64,000 nucleotides of DNA from Pseudisothecium myosuroides (Eukaryota; Streptophyta; Bryopsida; Hypnales; Lembophyllaceae). Numbering within the stretch: position 1 is the stretch's first letter; every line of letters begins with the position of its first letter. Under the pieces are notes generated by a model. The model ran no database searches and was not told the DNA's origin. It worked only from the letters and a program-made list of their open reading frames with translations. The DNA lies in assembly GCA_951799445.1 (NCBI GenBank), contig OX637293.1, positions 22,816,001 through 22,880,000 of the forward strand. Reading direction: 5' to 3'. This document shows positions 9,899 through 20,639 of the stretch, one piece after another. A program made the position numbers and the translations under genes.

Positions 9899-11510
9899 AT
9901 CGTCCAACCTCCAACGACCTGCATCATAAGCGTTCACCTAGTAAGCAATCCATCAACTCAACGAGACAATTACAGGGTTACAGAAAGGTTAAACTACACT
10001 AAACTACATCCACAACCAACAATCTTTTCCCACTGAGAGTTCAAACCCACGGCTCCCCTTAGAATACTCCCCTCTCTCTCTCTCTCCACTTTCGCTATAG
10101 CCAAGCTCTAAATAGTCTTCCACCTCAAACCCCCAAACAGTACAGCAACATTCCCCTGTGCTCCGAATGTGACAACTCTCATTCCATTCCTCATCCTGTC
10201 CAAACCCATCTCACAACACTCACATACAGAAACCTTCACATGACTCAGAAAACGCCACAATCTCCTTTCAGAATCTCAACACAAGTTGTATAGTACTTTT
10301 CACACATCATTGATCAAGCAAGAATGACAGCATTTTGTGTGGTCTCGTTACATGCAGTTTTGCAGACAAGTACCATAGCTTCGTAGCAGCTTACTACCTG
10401 ACAATTAAATGAAGTACAGAAAACAGTTAGGCAGCCCAAAAAATGATTTACTAAAATCAGACAGTTTTAAAAATTAATTAAAATTAATGAGGCATTCATC
10501 CAAGTTGTTCTTCCGACTTTTGGATGGTTGCTGCTACTATATGAAAGGCATCCGCATTCACATGAACCCTTGTCTTCACCTCTAATCCATGAACTCTATA
10601 TGGCGAAAAACAGCCGCAGCAGCGGTCTGGCGAAGCTCTGCAAATGACGGCTAAGAGCTAAACATAAAACTTCAACTCAGTGGACAACGAAGCCAGGCGA
10701 GTCCCGTTTGCGTCCTGCTGTCAACACAAGCTCACCACACAATGTTTCGATCCAACACAAGAAAACTTGAATCGCAGCAGAATCAAGAGAAGAAACCTGT
10801 GCGGGCGAGCGAGCAGCAAGTGAGCAACAACGATCTCCAACGTGTAAGCAGCAAGCGGGCTGCAGCGATCTCCAGCGAGTGAAAAAACTTCACAGGTCCT
10901 CCGACCTTCTCAGCAATTCTCAGCAATAAGCACAAGGGAGAAGAAAGAAAGGAAGCCTTCTCAAGTATCGGTTCGCTTATGTAACTGTTTTCCAATATTT
11001 TTAGTCACTGTCTCATTGTCACTGAAGGCCACACGTGCTGTCATTTGATTCACAGCGGTTGTCATTCAATTCGTAGCTGCTACCTTACGGTCTCAGTGCC
11101 CCTGACTCCCTGAAGGCCATAAGTGCTGTGAATTAATTAAATCCAGCAGCTTGATTACCTGGATGCCGCACAGTTGGAAACTAAGTTAGACTGAGAGGAA
11201 ATTTAATGGCGATGAAGTCGAAGTTAGATAAGATAAGCTCTCTTCGTCTCTGGATACCTGCAGGCTGCAGCGCCAGGGGCACCTTCAGTTGGGTCCAGGG
11301 CAGCGAAAATACACACACACAGTTGAAAAAATTGCTTCTGCCTGGCCTTGCGCTCCAGATATCCAGAGTACCCAAGATACCGGCACTGTATCCAGATATG
11401 AGTTGGAACTCGGGTACCCGGGTAGAACTGTGACATGAATTGGGGGAGTCCTTCATTCAAGAACTTTTGAAGTGATGATGAGTTGGGTCCAGATCAGGGT
11501 TTTTTTCAGA
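9899..11510 (-). promoter_or_regulatory. 5' flank of P450-A with GA-repeat tract
   Basis: This 1.6 kb upstream of the start codon is closely similar to the region upstream of P450-B (42028-43633), consistent with a shared promoter and leader. About 175 nt upstream of the ATG is a CT run on the plus strand (about 10070-10087), which reads GAGAGA in the gene direction. GAGA tracts are known binding sites for plant BPC proteins and are common in 5' leaders. I could not place a TATA box or transcription start with confidence. Short reading frames here are not conserved as proteins between the two copies. Confidence 0.45.
11417..11419. other. empty target (CCC) of the 3.7-kb ATTAG element in block 2
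   Basis: Block 1 reads GGGTACCCGGGTAGAACTGTG. Block 2 reads GAGTACCC, then ATTAGAAAAA to TCTCTAAT (44067-47728), then GCCGGATAGCATTGTG. The target appears as one CCC here and as CCC/GCC flanking the element there. Five bases upstream of the shared GTTGGAA, the ATGAG at 11398-11402 is likewise the unoccupied site of the 43634-44042 element. Confidence 0.7.
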
Positions 11511-11519
11511 TCAGGGTTT

Positions 11520-12634
11520 CTTTGTGTTTTTTTTATGAAGTGCCAAAGTGGCGATTTAAAATGCTATAGTGGTGCTCCAAATTTCAACATTCATCCACAT
11601 ATTGGATAGAAAATATCACATTAGCACATATCACATCATGTCCATAATTCTATCTTCATCCACAATCTGGCAATTTCATCCAAGATTTTTTTTTAATTCA
11701 AAGTTTTCTGGCAAAAAACTTTACAATTTGTTGCTATTTTTTAACCAAATTATTTTTTTTTGGTGCAATCTAACACAAAAAAAAGACCTAAAAAAACACT
11801 TGGTCCAAATGTCATGATTTGGTCAAGAGTGAGTGAGATGTTGTCACTTGTATGATTGTGGCTTTCCGTGGATGATAAGGCTTCCTTTAACTCAATTGTT
11901 CATATTTCTTCAATAGGAGAGACCACATAGTTTATCTTAACTTAGGAGTTCAAGATGCAGCAAGCAAAGGATTTTCTAGCATGCAATTGAAGAATGTTAC
12001 GCATTTTTGGGCCGAAATGTATGTTTTGTGGAAGTGCCTAAGGTCTTGCTACTATGTTTTTGTGTAATGTCTATAAATCTATTCGACAAGGTGGCATTTC
12101 CAATGTTTTAGTCCACCACTATAGGAAGTCCTTGTCAATCAATGGTTGTGTCAACATTGTCTCTCAAATGATGGTCATCATAGTTTTTTATTGAATTTTC
12201 ATAGTCGGTGTTTTTAGGGTCTCAAAAAAGGGCTATTGTTTATGCTAGCATGAAAGGGGCTTCAACACTAGCAAAAGGGCCAAATAAAAGGCTATTGCAA
12301 AGCCGCTTACTACATTTGTATATGTGTCATATGTGGGCATTTATTTCTCTTTGTTGCTATAGATGTTGTCAATGTCAAATGTTAATAGTGATATAGGTGT
12401 TTTCTGCATTTGTGTCATAGCTTTTAGAGTCACTTAGTTGTTGTGACAAATGTCACAATCCATCTAATATGGTTCCATTGACTCATGGTAACCATTGTAA
12501 GCTTAGACCTACTAAGTAGTGGCATAGATCAATGTTCAAGCCATTGTCAAGCCTTGTGCTACACTGAGGATTGTGCAATGTCTTGCACACCATTGAATTG
12601 AGTTTCATGCAAGACATACTCACATTTTATCATG
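11520..12634. repeat. R1 interspersed repeat and duplicated noncoding sequence
   Basis: Positions 11536-11830 are one of five copies of a repeat beginning GAAGTGCCAAAGTGGCGAT and containing CATCCACATATTGGATAGA (others near 23096, 49186, 57528 and 60676). The repeat is followed by about 0.8 kb alignable with 49575-50416. The short frame around 12208 (FLGSQKRAIVYASMKGASTL...) also reads through in block 2 at 49918 (FGFQKRAIVLASMKGASTL...), so part of a degraded older coding sequence is conceivable, but stops surround it and I recognise no domain. Confidence 0.55.
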
Positions 12635-12638
12635 TTAA
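12635..12638. other. empty TTAA target site matching the element at 50417
   Basis: Here the sequence reads ATTTTATCATGTTAATGTTG and continues GATTAGAGGTGAG. The block 2 counterpart reads ATTTTATCATGTTAA and then CCCCTAAAGGACC..., with the right flank resuming as GGAGGTGAGTTTCACC after 51346. This single TTAA is therefore the pre-insertion state. Confidence 0.85.
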
Positions 12639-12949
12639 TGTTGATTAGAGGTGAGTTTCACCTCATTCATGTATTTGAATGTAATAGTGACAGTACTTAG
12701 GTTCTCACATAATCATTGTTGCATCATTATTGTTGCTTATCCGTGCTTATCACATGTTGGCACAATATGATCTTGGCGCAATACATTTGTGCACGACAAA
12801 CCCTTTAATTCTACATTTAGGAAAAAAAACATTTGATTAGTGACTTTTAAGGTTTATATAGAAATAAAAAATGCACCTATTCATTCAATAATTGGATATT
12901 TGAATCATATATAGCTCACTACTTCCGTGGTTGAACTTCTATTTCAATG

Positions 12950-13859
12950 CTAAATCCTATAGTCTTCTATTGACAAAAATGGAGTTATTGCATTTTTAGG
13001 CAGGCTCCTATAACTGCAATTTTGAACGGTATTTTTTGAAATTTTTATGTAGAATGGGGATTTTCTAGCATTCAACAAGCCAATTTGCTAAGGAAACAAG
13101 TTTATGATTAGAGATTTATGTTTTTTTTAAATTTCTCTGGAATTTAGAAAAAATTAAAAAATATTTTTAAAAAATTAAAAGAAATAATTTTGTAGAGTAA
13201 TTCATATCTACAAGAAATTTTCTTTTTCATTTCATTTTAATGAATGCGGTGATAGATATCAAAAAAATTATTTACAAACTGTCTTGCATCTTTTCATAAA
13301 AAAGACTGTACAATTTTTTATTTTTTTAAAATATCATAATTTTTGAAAACAAAATTAAAAGTGCATAAGGTTTAGATGGTTTTCTACAACATTTTCACTA
13401 TTGGCATGTTTCAATTCCACATTAGATATGTTAGGAATTCAAATTTTTCTATAATTATCTCATCCACCCGAGGATAAAATTGAAGTTCAACTTTGAAATT
13501 TTTATGGAAAAACACTTGTCTTCTAATACCTAAAGATTTGATGTTATATTAAAAATTGAGTTAGGAATCTATGAAGAAAAATCTAAGCGTTTTTTCTTAA
13601 AAAGTTTCAAAGTTGAAACTTTACCTTTAGGAACAATTGAAAAAAATAATTCATACCACTTAGAATGTTATGATTTTAGAGATGCTAAACAACTAGGCTC
13701 TAAAAATTGGTGGAGAAGTAGACATTAAAGTTAGGTAAAAGTTCCTAAGGTGAAAAGTTGCAAAAGGGATTACCAATTTTGACCATTGCACCTTGTTTTT
13801 AGTATGTGGTTTTTTGTAGCAATTTTGCTCAAAAATATCCAAAGAACTTTAGGGGTTAA
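12950..13859 (+). mobile_element. old, diverged TTAA element
   Basis: The right end is AACTTTAGGGGTTAA (13845-13859). The left end is decayed (GCTAAATCCTATAGTC at about 12950 in place of TTAACCCCTAAAGGACC). Internal sequence matches the family: TTTTTAGGCAGGCTCCTATAAC corresponds to the GGGCAGGTACCTACGGGC segment, and TTTTTTGAAATTTTTA follows at the same spacing. Block 2 keeps only an internally deleted remnant at about 51620-51790, so this copy predates the duplication. Confidence 0.65.
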
Positions 13860-14784
13860 CTTAAATCCATATTGTCCTGTACACAATTGATCCAAAATCA
13901 TGCAAGTACTAAAGGCTACAACTTGCACTACCTCAAAAATTGAAATATATTGTGGACATCCCAAATATGCCACTAACCCCAAAACCCCATCATCACCTTA
14001 TCTACATCAAACTCCAAAATCAATATGTACCTATTATGTGGAAAAAAACAATTTTAGAACCTCTAGGAGAGGCAACCCATTCATGATCACTCTCTTCCAT
14101 TTTGGCAAAGTAGGCTTCTCTCTTTGCGTACAAGCAGAGATGAACAGTGATTAATGATGGTGCAATTTTTGGCACGGTTGTGGCACATTATAATTGACTA
14201 CAAGACATTCAATATTGCAACCAGTCCCTGGTCGGAAATAGAAAGACCTATATGACCAATACGGGTCGAACAGAATCTTTAGCTAGAAAATTCATGGTAA
14301 TTATGTTTTGAAAAAAAAAATGAAAAATTACGGAATCCTTCCGAACTCTATTTAACTTATTGTACACGAAAAAAATTCTACATTGAAGAAACCGCCATCT
14401 ACATATGTGTAATTGCTTAAGTAGTCACATTCAAGTGGGTTGCCTCTTCTACCACAAAAAATGATCCTTCCTAACTTTTGCACATAGTATCCAAATGCCG
14501 CGTTCTTTGGTGTGTTGGAACCCTCTTTTCACTTGCCGACAACAATCACCCGTCCAATAATAGTAACTAGACATAGTAGCAAAAAGTGGCGGGTTTGTAC
14601 CCCTCCACCACTCAAGGCACATTCATTTCCAATGCCAACCAACAATCTCTAAACTGGCTAAATTAGTTGAGTTTCTACCCAAAAAATCCTTGAGCTACTA
14701 GTACATTGTCTCTCTTTATGGAGACATTTTAGCCAAAATTGCAACAAACAATAGAATTTGATAGGCAATTTGCAACTTCCTCTA
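13860..14784. other. noncoding, duplicated at about 51800-52386
   Basis: No gene recognised. The segment around 14230-14640 (ATATGACCAATACGGGTCGAAC, ACCGCCATCTACATATGTG) is alignable with 51825-52300 in block 2. Frames such as 13900-14154 are not preserved in the duplicate and are judged to be chance. Confidence 0.5.
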
Positions 14785-15625
14785 TAGTGCCCTCTAAAAA
14801 GTAAGTTAACATTGATTTTGATTCAAAAGAATATCTTTCAAAATTTGACCTTTTTAGACCTATTTTTCAAACTAATCTATTAAATTGATTGTTTTATAAA
14901 ATCTTAATCAACATGCCAAATTTTAATTTCAAAAAACAAAAATTCTATTTTTGGTCAATTATTTTGATTGATTGAAAAATATTTGTGATTAATTTTTTAA
15001 AGTTTTATTGTAAAAATATTTAAGAAACATCAATGTGCACATTTTACTTTTAGAAAAAAAAACATTACCTAGGAAAAAATTTACGCTATAAAGAATTCAA
15101 AATCAAGGTGTTGCCTTTCCAAATTTTATAGAATATTTCTGAATTGTAATTATATTTTACTAATTTATCCTTGTATTATGTACCCTTGAGCATGATGGTG
15201 TAATTGGTTTGCCAAATCTCAATTTTAATCTAGAGAAATTTGTTGTACAAATTTTTGATTAGTGACACCTTAACATTGAATTCTTTGTAGTATAAAATTT
15301 TCCCCCAGGTAATATAATGGTTTCTTTTCCCTAAGAGTAAAATGTGAACATTGATGTTTTTTAAATGTTTGAAAAATAAAATTTGAAAAATTCATCACCA
15401 ATATTTTTCAATTAGTTATTTTGTATTAGAATGAAAAACACACAAAACAATTTTTCAAAAATAGAATTCTTGTTTTCTGAAATTAAATTTGGTGTGTTAA
15501 TCAAAGATTGCATAAATACATAAATTTAATAGGTTAGTTTTGAAAGTTAGGTCAAATTAGATCAAATTTTAAAAGATATTTTTGCAAGTCAAAATTGGGG
15601 TTATTTTACTTTCTAGAAGGCACTC
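14785..15625. mobile_element. foldback element with TA duplication
   Basis: The two arms of about 400 bp are inverted copies of each other. The ends read TAGTGCCCTCTAAAAAGTAA and TTACTTTCTAGAAGGCACTC. Recognisable paired landmarks are ATTCTATTTTTGGTC with CAAAAATAGAATTC and ACATCAATGTGCACATTTTAC with GTAAAATGTGAACATTGATG. TA flanks both sides (14783-14784, 15626-15627). Block 2 has the empty site CTTCCTCTACGTTGGAAT with a single TA at 52387. It is absent from block 2, so it inserted after duplication. No coding sequence. Confidence 0.85.
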
Positions 15626-15636
15626 TACATTAAAAT

Positions 15637-15905
15637 TACATAACATTGTTAACCTTCGATGGAGGGTTCCCTTTTACTCCCTCAAAATCCGGAGCCTCCC
15701 CAACAAAGAAACTTAGCGAAAGAAGACATAATCCAACTTCTGACTCAAATCATTCACTGACACGCTTGCTCCTTGTAACACTGATGCTGACTTCACCCAT
15801 CTAATCTCTTCTATTGCATTATAATCAAACTCTCTCCAAGTATCTTGGGAGAATAATACTTCCAGCTGGGGGGGAGGGTTTGCAAGTGGTTAACAATGTT
15901 ATGTA
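15637..15905. mobile_element. MITE with 18-bp perfect terminal inverted repeat
   Basis: The ends are TACATAACATTGTTAACC and GGTTAACAATGTTATGTA, perfect inverted repeats. Block 2 reads GGAATTAGCATCTATTTAG with one TA (52398-52399) where this copy has TA at both borders, so TA is the target duplication and the true inverted repeat is the inner 16 bp. The 265-bp body includes a GGGGGGGAGGG run near 15870. TA targets suggest a Tc1/mariner-like source; that is inference. Confidence 0.85.
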
Positions 15906-16018
15906 GCATCTATTTAGTCAATTTTGTATTATAATAGTACTTTTAATAATCCTCCACAACTTGCAAAATTCTTTCTTTTTTAAGTTTTTTTTCCTTAGAT
16001 ACTAAGGTAGGAGGTTCT

Positions 16019-16157
16019 GAAATTGCACAGGCTCTAAAATCGCCCACCCTACTCAAATGAATACTTTTAGTACATGTTGCTTTTTCATAGCCTTCAACAA
16101 TGTACAAACAATGTACATTTTAGGGGGTGGGCAATTTTAGAGCCCTATGCCATTTCA
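16019..16157. mobile_element. short inverted-repeat MITE
   Basis: A 139-bp unit with imperfect inverted ends: GAAATTGCACAGGCTCTAAA continuing ATCGCCCACCC on the left, and GGGTGGGCAATTTTAGAGCC continuing CTATGCCATTTC on the right. The block 2 counterpart (about 52490-52510) lacks it, but a larger difference there prevents defining the target duplication. Confidence 0.65.
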
Positions 16158-16333
16158 ACTTCAAAATTTTATAACTTATTCCACAAAGCTTCAAAAAATA
16201 TGAAATGACTTGGATTAAATGCCAATTCCACTTTGTCTCTCAAGAAAAATTTACTGAAAAATATTTTAAGACGTTTCACGTACCCAAAATTCAGTTTCAA
16301 CTCTTAAATGAGCGATTTATGGACTTCCTACCT

Positions 16334-16585
16334 TACACTAAATAGTGAAATTGGATTGCCTTGACAATTAGGTTGCCTTACCCTTGAGAAGTTACCTCAT
16401 GACTAATGATTGTCCAGATGGAGGCACATGCCAATCTCAAATCCTGAGCCACAAATCAGTGCACCAACCCATGCCATACACATAGTTCTTACTTTACTAC
16501 CCCTTCTAAAGTAACTGTACATATTCATATAGTGTAGAATGTCAAAAAATTAGTGTGGGGCAACCTAATTTCACTATTTAGTGTA
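16334..16585. mobile_element. MITE of the CACTAAATAGTGAAATT group, copy 1
   Basis: The ends are TACACTAAATAGTGAAATT and AATTTCACTATTTAGTGTA, followed inward by GGTTGCC-type motifs. Two similar 250-bp copies lie at 46915-47168 and 52711-52963, and the same end motif caps the 26480-27677 foldback. All are bordered by TA. The CACTA start resembles the CACTA superfamily, but CACTA elements make 3-bp duplications and none is seen here. Confidence 0.8.
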
Positions 16586-16755
16586 AGTTACTTCCTCTGT
16601 GTTGAAGTAGTAGTTAACTCAGAGTTAGAATAGTAATTAACCCAACTACTTCTATCCAAATGACTGTACTCCCAGTGCTACTACGGGATGACAAACAGTG
16701 GCTGATTAAAAATAGAACGATCTACTAGTCACCTTGTATAATTAGACACCTAGTC

Positions 16756-16758
<3 letters not shown>

Positions 16759-16800
<42 letters not shown>
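16759..16800. repeat. (AT)21 microsatellite
   Basis: Uninterrupted AT dinucleotide run of 42 bp. Confidence 0.97.
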
Positions 16801-16802
<2 letters not shown>

Positions 16803-17429
16803 TATCATCTTCTCCGGATGTGGGGTAGAGGTATTCTCTTGTTTATATTTGTGTTGATTGTTATGCTTAGAGCTTGTGCCTTCACCACAGTCTGTGCCTT
16901 CACCACACGTTAGTTGTTACTTTTATCTCTCTGTCACAACACTCTGCAGGCAGCCAAAGTTGGTGCCTGCACTAAATTTCAACTACTAGTTTTGGGATTT
17001 GGGATCGCTGACGGATGCCAACTGACTTAACTTCCAGCGGTGTGGAAACCCAGCAAGCGGCAGCAACTGACTGAACTGAGAGACGTCTGCAGAGTGCAGA
17101 CGGACCTCCCTCAATTCCCTGTCAGTCCTCTGTCAGTCCTCTGCAGCTCCGAATCCAAAGTGACTGAAGGAATATCTTACGGTATGCGTAAGTAAGCTTC
17201 CTGTCTGTAATATCATTCAAGACTCTGTCCACAGCAGCGATCTCCAAACAGGTTCAGGGTTTTTAGCCAAATGTTCATTTTTGGAAGATTTTTTTAAAAT
17301 TTACACTAACTAAGGGCATGAAATTTAAGTAACAACCGAGCGAAATTTAGCCAATTTTAAAAGCGATGGTCCACGGTCTGTGCTCAACGTGAAGCTCACT
17401 CCGGCATCTAAAGTGACTGAAGGAATAAC

Positions 17430-18372
17430 TTAACCCCTAAAGGACCGGCATGTGTTTTTTAGGTGTATAGAAATTTTGGGCACGTACATGTGACTAGAGA
17501 TTTCCATATTTTAAGCTGAAATTTTAATAGAAGGTGGGCGCGGGGAATATCTTTCATATGCACTAAATTTCAGGACATTTGGAAATAGGAGTCAAAAGTT
17601 ATGGCCAAATGTGTTACTTTTTTTCGTAACTGGGCAGTCTGGGCAACAAAAAAAATTTAGCAAAAATTTGTTTTGTTTTCTTTAAATATTTTTTTTCTTG
17701 TAGATTATATTTTTGTCTATCTAGAAAGCTTTTATTCATTTCATTTAAAATTGTTATGAGAAAATTATGGACATTCTTGTTTTTCGGGCAGTTAGAGCAT
17801 CTTCTTGAAAAAAATAACTTGTAGGATTCATTTTTAAATGCTATTTTTGTAATTTGTCAAAAAAAATAAAATTCTCATGGTTTAGTTTACTTGCTAGAAC
17901 AATCTCACCATTGGGATTAGTGTATTTTAATTCCATCTAAAATATATTTAGATTTTAGATTTTCCTTCTATCTCGTACCTACTTCTACTTGATAAATTTT
18001 TTAGGAATGATAATTAAGTTTTTTCTCTATTTTTTTTTTCCCTACACTCTCAACTCAATTCTCCACTAGAAAGACTTAAAGCTCAAAACTCTGTAGTGCA
18101 AAAAATTTAAGTTAAAAATGTTTAAAGTCAAAAAATCTAGTCCTGCAATGTGCTGAAATACTTGTTTTTTCCACTTCAAACGCAGATATCTTGCAATCTG
18201 AGCGGTCAAAAATTCTGAAATTTTTTCCACACATTCTCATACTAGTTAGGTGTAAGATCCTACGGTTAGATCTGCAAAGAAAATTTTTTTCAAATTTTTT
18301 TACTCCTAGCTATAGCAATGGCAGTTTTGAGTGTTTTTTGGCAGAAAAAAGCCCTCGGGCCTTTAGGGTTAA
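17430..18372 (+). mobile_element. TTAA-flanked TIR element, copy 2
   Basis: The left end is TTAACCCCTAAAGGACCGGC (17430). The right end is GGGCCTTTAGGGTTAA (to 18372), with three rather than four G before TTAA. Length is 943 bp. The left subterminal region (GGCATGTGTTTTTTAGGTG) differs from copy 1 and matches the copy at 50417, while the right end matches copies 1 and 63580. It is inserted in a repeat unit whose intact sister lies at about 18650-18700, giving an empty site for comparison. No transposase frame. Confidence 0.9.
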
Positions 18373-18672
18373 TTTACTGTATGCGCAAGTAAGCTTCCTG
18401 TTTGTAATATCATTCAAGACTCTGTCGACGCACTAGAGCAAACCCCATCGTTTTTCATTCAGGAGATGTCGCTTCTCACTGAAAATGATCTAATGTTAGT
18501 ATGCAAGTCGGCCCCACGATTTGTGCTTTGTGACTTCTTTCACTCACCACACGTTCTTTTGCTATATTTCAGGGAATGAAAAGCGACAGGTTTCGCAGTA
18601 CTGACAGTCTGCTCAACGTGAAGCTCACTCATGGGCCTGCTGTCCGGCATCCAAAGTGACTGAAGGAATAAC

Positions 18673-18676
18673 TTAA
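18673..18676. other. paralogous empty TTAA target site for the element at 17430
   Basis: Sequence here is AAAGTGACTGAAGGAATAAC, then TTAA, then CTTACTGTATGCGCAAGTA. At 17410 the same left flank is followed by TTAA and the element, and after the element TTAA is followed by TTTACTGTATGCGCAAGTA. The comparison shows an exact 4-bp TTAA duplication. Confidence 0.9.
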
Positions 18677-19759
18677 CTTACTGTATGCGCAAGTACGCTT
18701 CCTGGCTGTAATGAATTACCATTCAAGACTCTGTCCACAGTCTGTGCTCAACGCGAAACTCACTCATGGACCTGCTGGACTTGTGGACTTTGAAGTTAAA
18801 ACAGACTACGTACAGTACAGTACGCTCGGTAATGTCCCCGCCGGTCAATCATCTCCCTCCCTCCCTCCCTCCCTCCCCTGTCAGTCCTCTGTCAGTCCTC
18901 TGCTCAGAAACAGAGAGGCAGACCCTTCAGCAAAGTCAGTCTGATCAAAGTGGCTGAATGAACATCTGCAAGTAGGCTATCAGTCAAGACTCTGTCCACA
19001 CTCCACAGTCTGTGCTCAACGGGAAGCTCATGGGCCTGCTGGACTACTGTAGCTTGTTGTCATGGAAGCGGAAGTTAGCGACACCCGCAAGTAAGGTAGA
19101 GTCAATCGCTCAGTACCATCAGTCACCTAATTCCGTCATCTCCAGGATCCTCCCAATTACGCTAGTCTCCCACCTAATTCCGTAGAGTATGTAAGTCATG
19201 TATTTTGGGTCAGTGTTCGGGAAGTTTTTTTTAGTTTTACAAGCTAATTTCCTCTGATTCCCATATTGAACCAGTTTTTCAAGTACCAAGTCCGGTTATT
19301 TTTTCTATTTTTCATTCAACATAGAAAATTTTCAGACATTTTCACCGTTTTTTTGCCAATGTTATTAAATTGCAACCAGGTTTTTTCCCCAAATCCATCG
19401 GCTAACTTTTAACTAGCCGCCGGTTCTTCCCGGATCATGGTTTGGGAAGTAATTGGGTCCTTTTCTCAGAGAATGAAACCAAGTTCTTGTGTTTTTTTGA
19501 AACAAATGAAATAGATTTTCATTGCAAGAAGAAAAAAATACAAATGACACCAAGTTCACGCCTTTTTAAGCATGGTTTAAGGTGGATTGAAATGTGGTTC
19601 AATAAATGTTAGTTTAGGTGGGCAATATTGTGAATAAATACTTGTCTAAATCAGTTTTATTTTCAGCTAATAAATGAGGAGCTTTTTGAATGTTGAACTT
19701 ATGCTTTTATAACACTCATGAAACGGGATTAGGATGGTAGGTCACTGATTTTGAACTTT

Positions 19760-20639
19760 TTAACCCCTAAAGGACCGTTGTCCCTTCGGGGGGACAAGTG
19801 CGTTTTTGGGCAGGTACCTATGGGCTGAATTTTTGTCGTGATTTTTTGAAAAAAAATTTGGAGATAGAAAAACTGATAAGCTTTGTGGGAATATTGTTTT
19901 TTTTCACAATTGGTGCCCGGGAACAAAAGTTATGACCAAATAAGCTCAAAACAGGAGATGGGGGGCAGCCCGGGCAACAAAATAAAGATGGACAAAAATT
20001 TGATTCATTTCATTTGGATATGTTATGAGAAAGTTATGGACATTTTTGTCTTTAGGGCAGTTAGAGCATCTTTTTGAAAAAAAATAACTTGTAGGATTCA
20101 TTTCTGAATGCAATTTTTAAAATTAAATTTTTTTTATTTTTTTACATGGTCTGATTTACTTGCTAGAACAATTGCACCATTGGGATTAGTGCATTTTAAA
20201 TCCATCTAAAATATATTAATATTTTAGATTTTCCTTCTATCTCGTATCTACTTCTATTTAACAATTTTTTTAAGAATGATAATTAAGTTTTTTTGAATTT
20301 TTTTTCCTAGACCCTCAACTCAATTCTCCACTATAAATATTTAAAGCTCAAAACTCTATAGTGCAAAAAAATTTAAGTTAAAAATGTTCAAAGTGTAAAA
20401 ATCTAGTCCCGCAATGTGTTTAAAAACTTGTTTTTTTCACTTGAAACGCAAATATCTTGCAATCTGTGCGGTCAAAAATTCTGAAATTTTTTCCACACAC
20501 TTTCATAATAGTTATGTGTAAGATCCTATGGTTCGATGTGGAAAAAAAACAATTTTCAATTTTTTTTACTCTTTGCTATAGATATGGCAATTTTGAGTGT
20601 TTTTTGGCATAAAAAAGGCCTTGGTCCTTTACGGGTTAA
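19760..20639 (+). mobile_element. TTAA-flanked TIR element, copy 3
   Basis: The left end is TTAACCCCTAAAGGACCG (19760). The right end is GGTCCTTTACGGGTTAA (to 20639), one mismatch from consensus. Length 880 bp. The left subterminal hairpin is the best in the window: TTGTCCC-ttcgg-GGGGACAA. Internally it lacks roughly 60 bp compared with copy 1 just before GATTCATTTCATTTGGATA, explaining its shorter length. No transposase frame. Confidence 0.9.

Larger units (their letters stand above)
16801..19080. repeat. dispersed ATTCAAGACTCTGTCCACAG repeat cluster
   Basis: Units built on ATTCAAGACTCTGTCCACAG, TCTGTGCTCAACGCGAAGCTC and CTGTATGCGCAAGTAAGCTTCC recur at about 17215, 18412, 18721 and 18981. 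Further copies lie at 22095, 53369, 53566 and 58053. Sequence is more GC-rich than average and contains CCTCCCTCCCTCCCTCCC near 18860. Frames at 18711-18957 follow the repeat phase and are not conserved between units. One unit is interrupted by the TTAA element at 17430. Confidence 0.7.

Noticed and set aside
16759..16800. (AT)21 run as a regulatory or replication feature
   Set aside because: Ordinary microsatellite with no associated structure.
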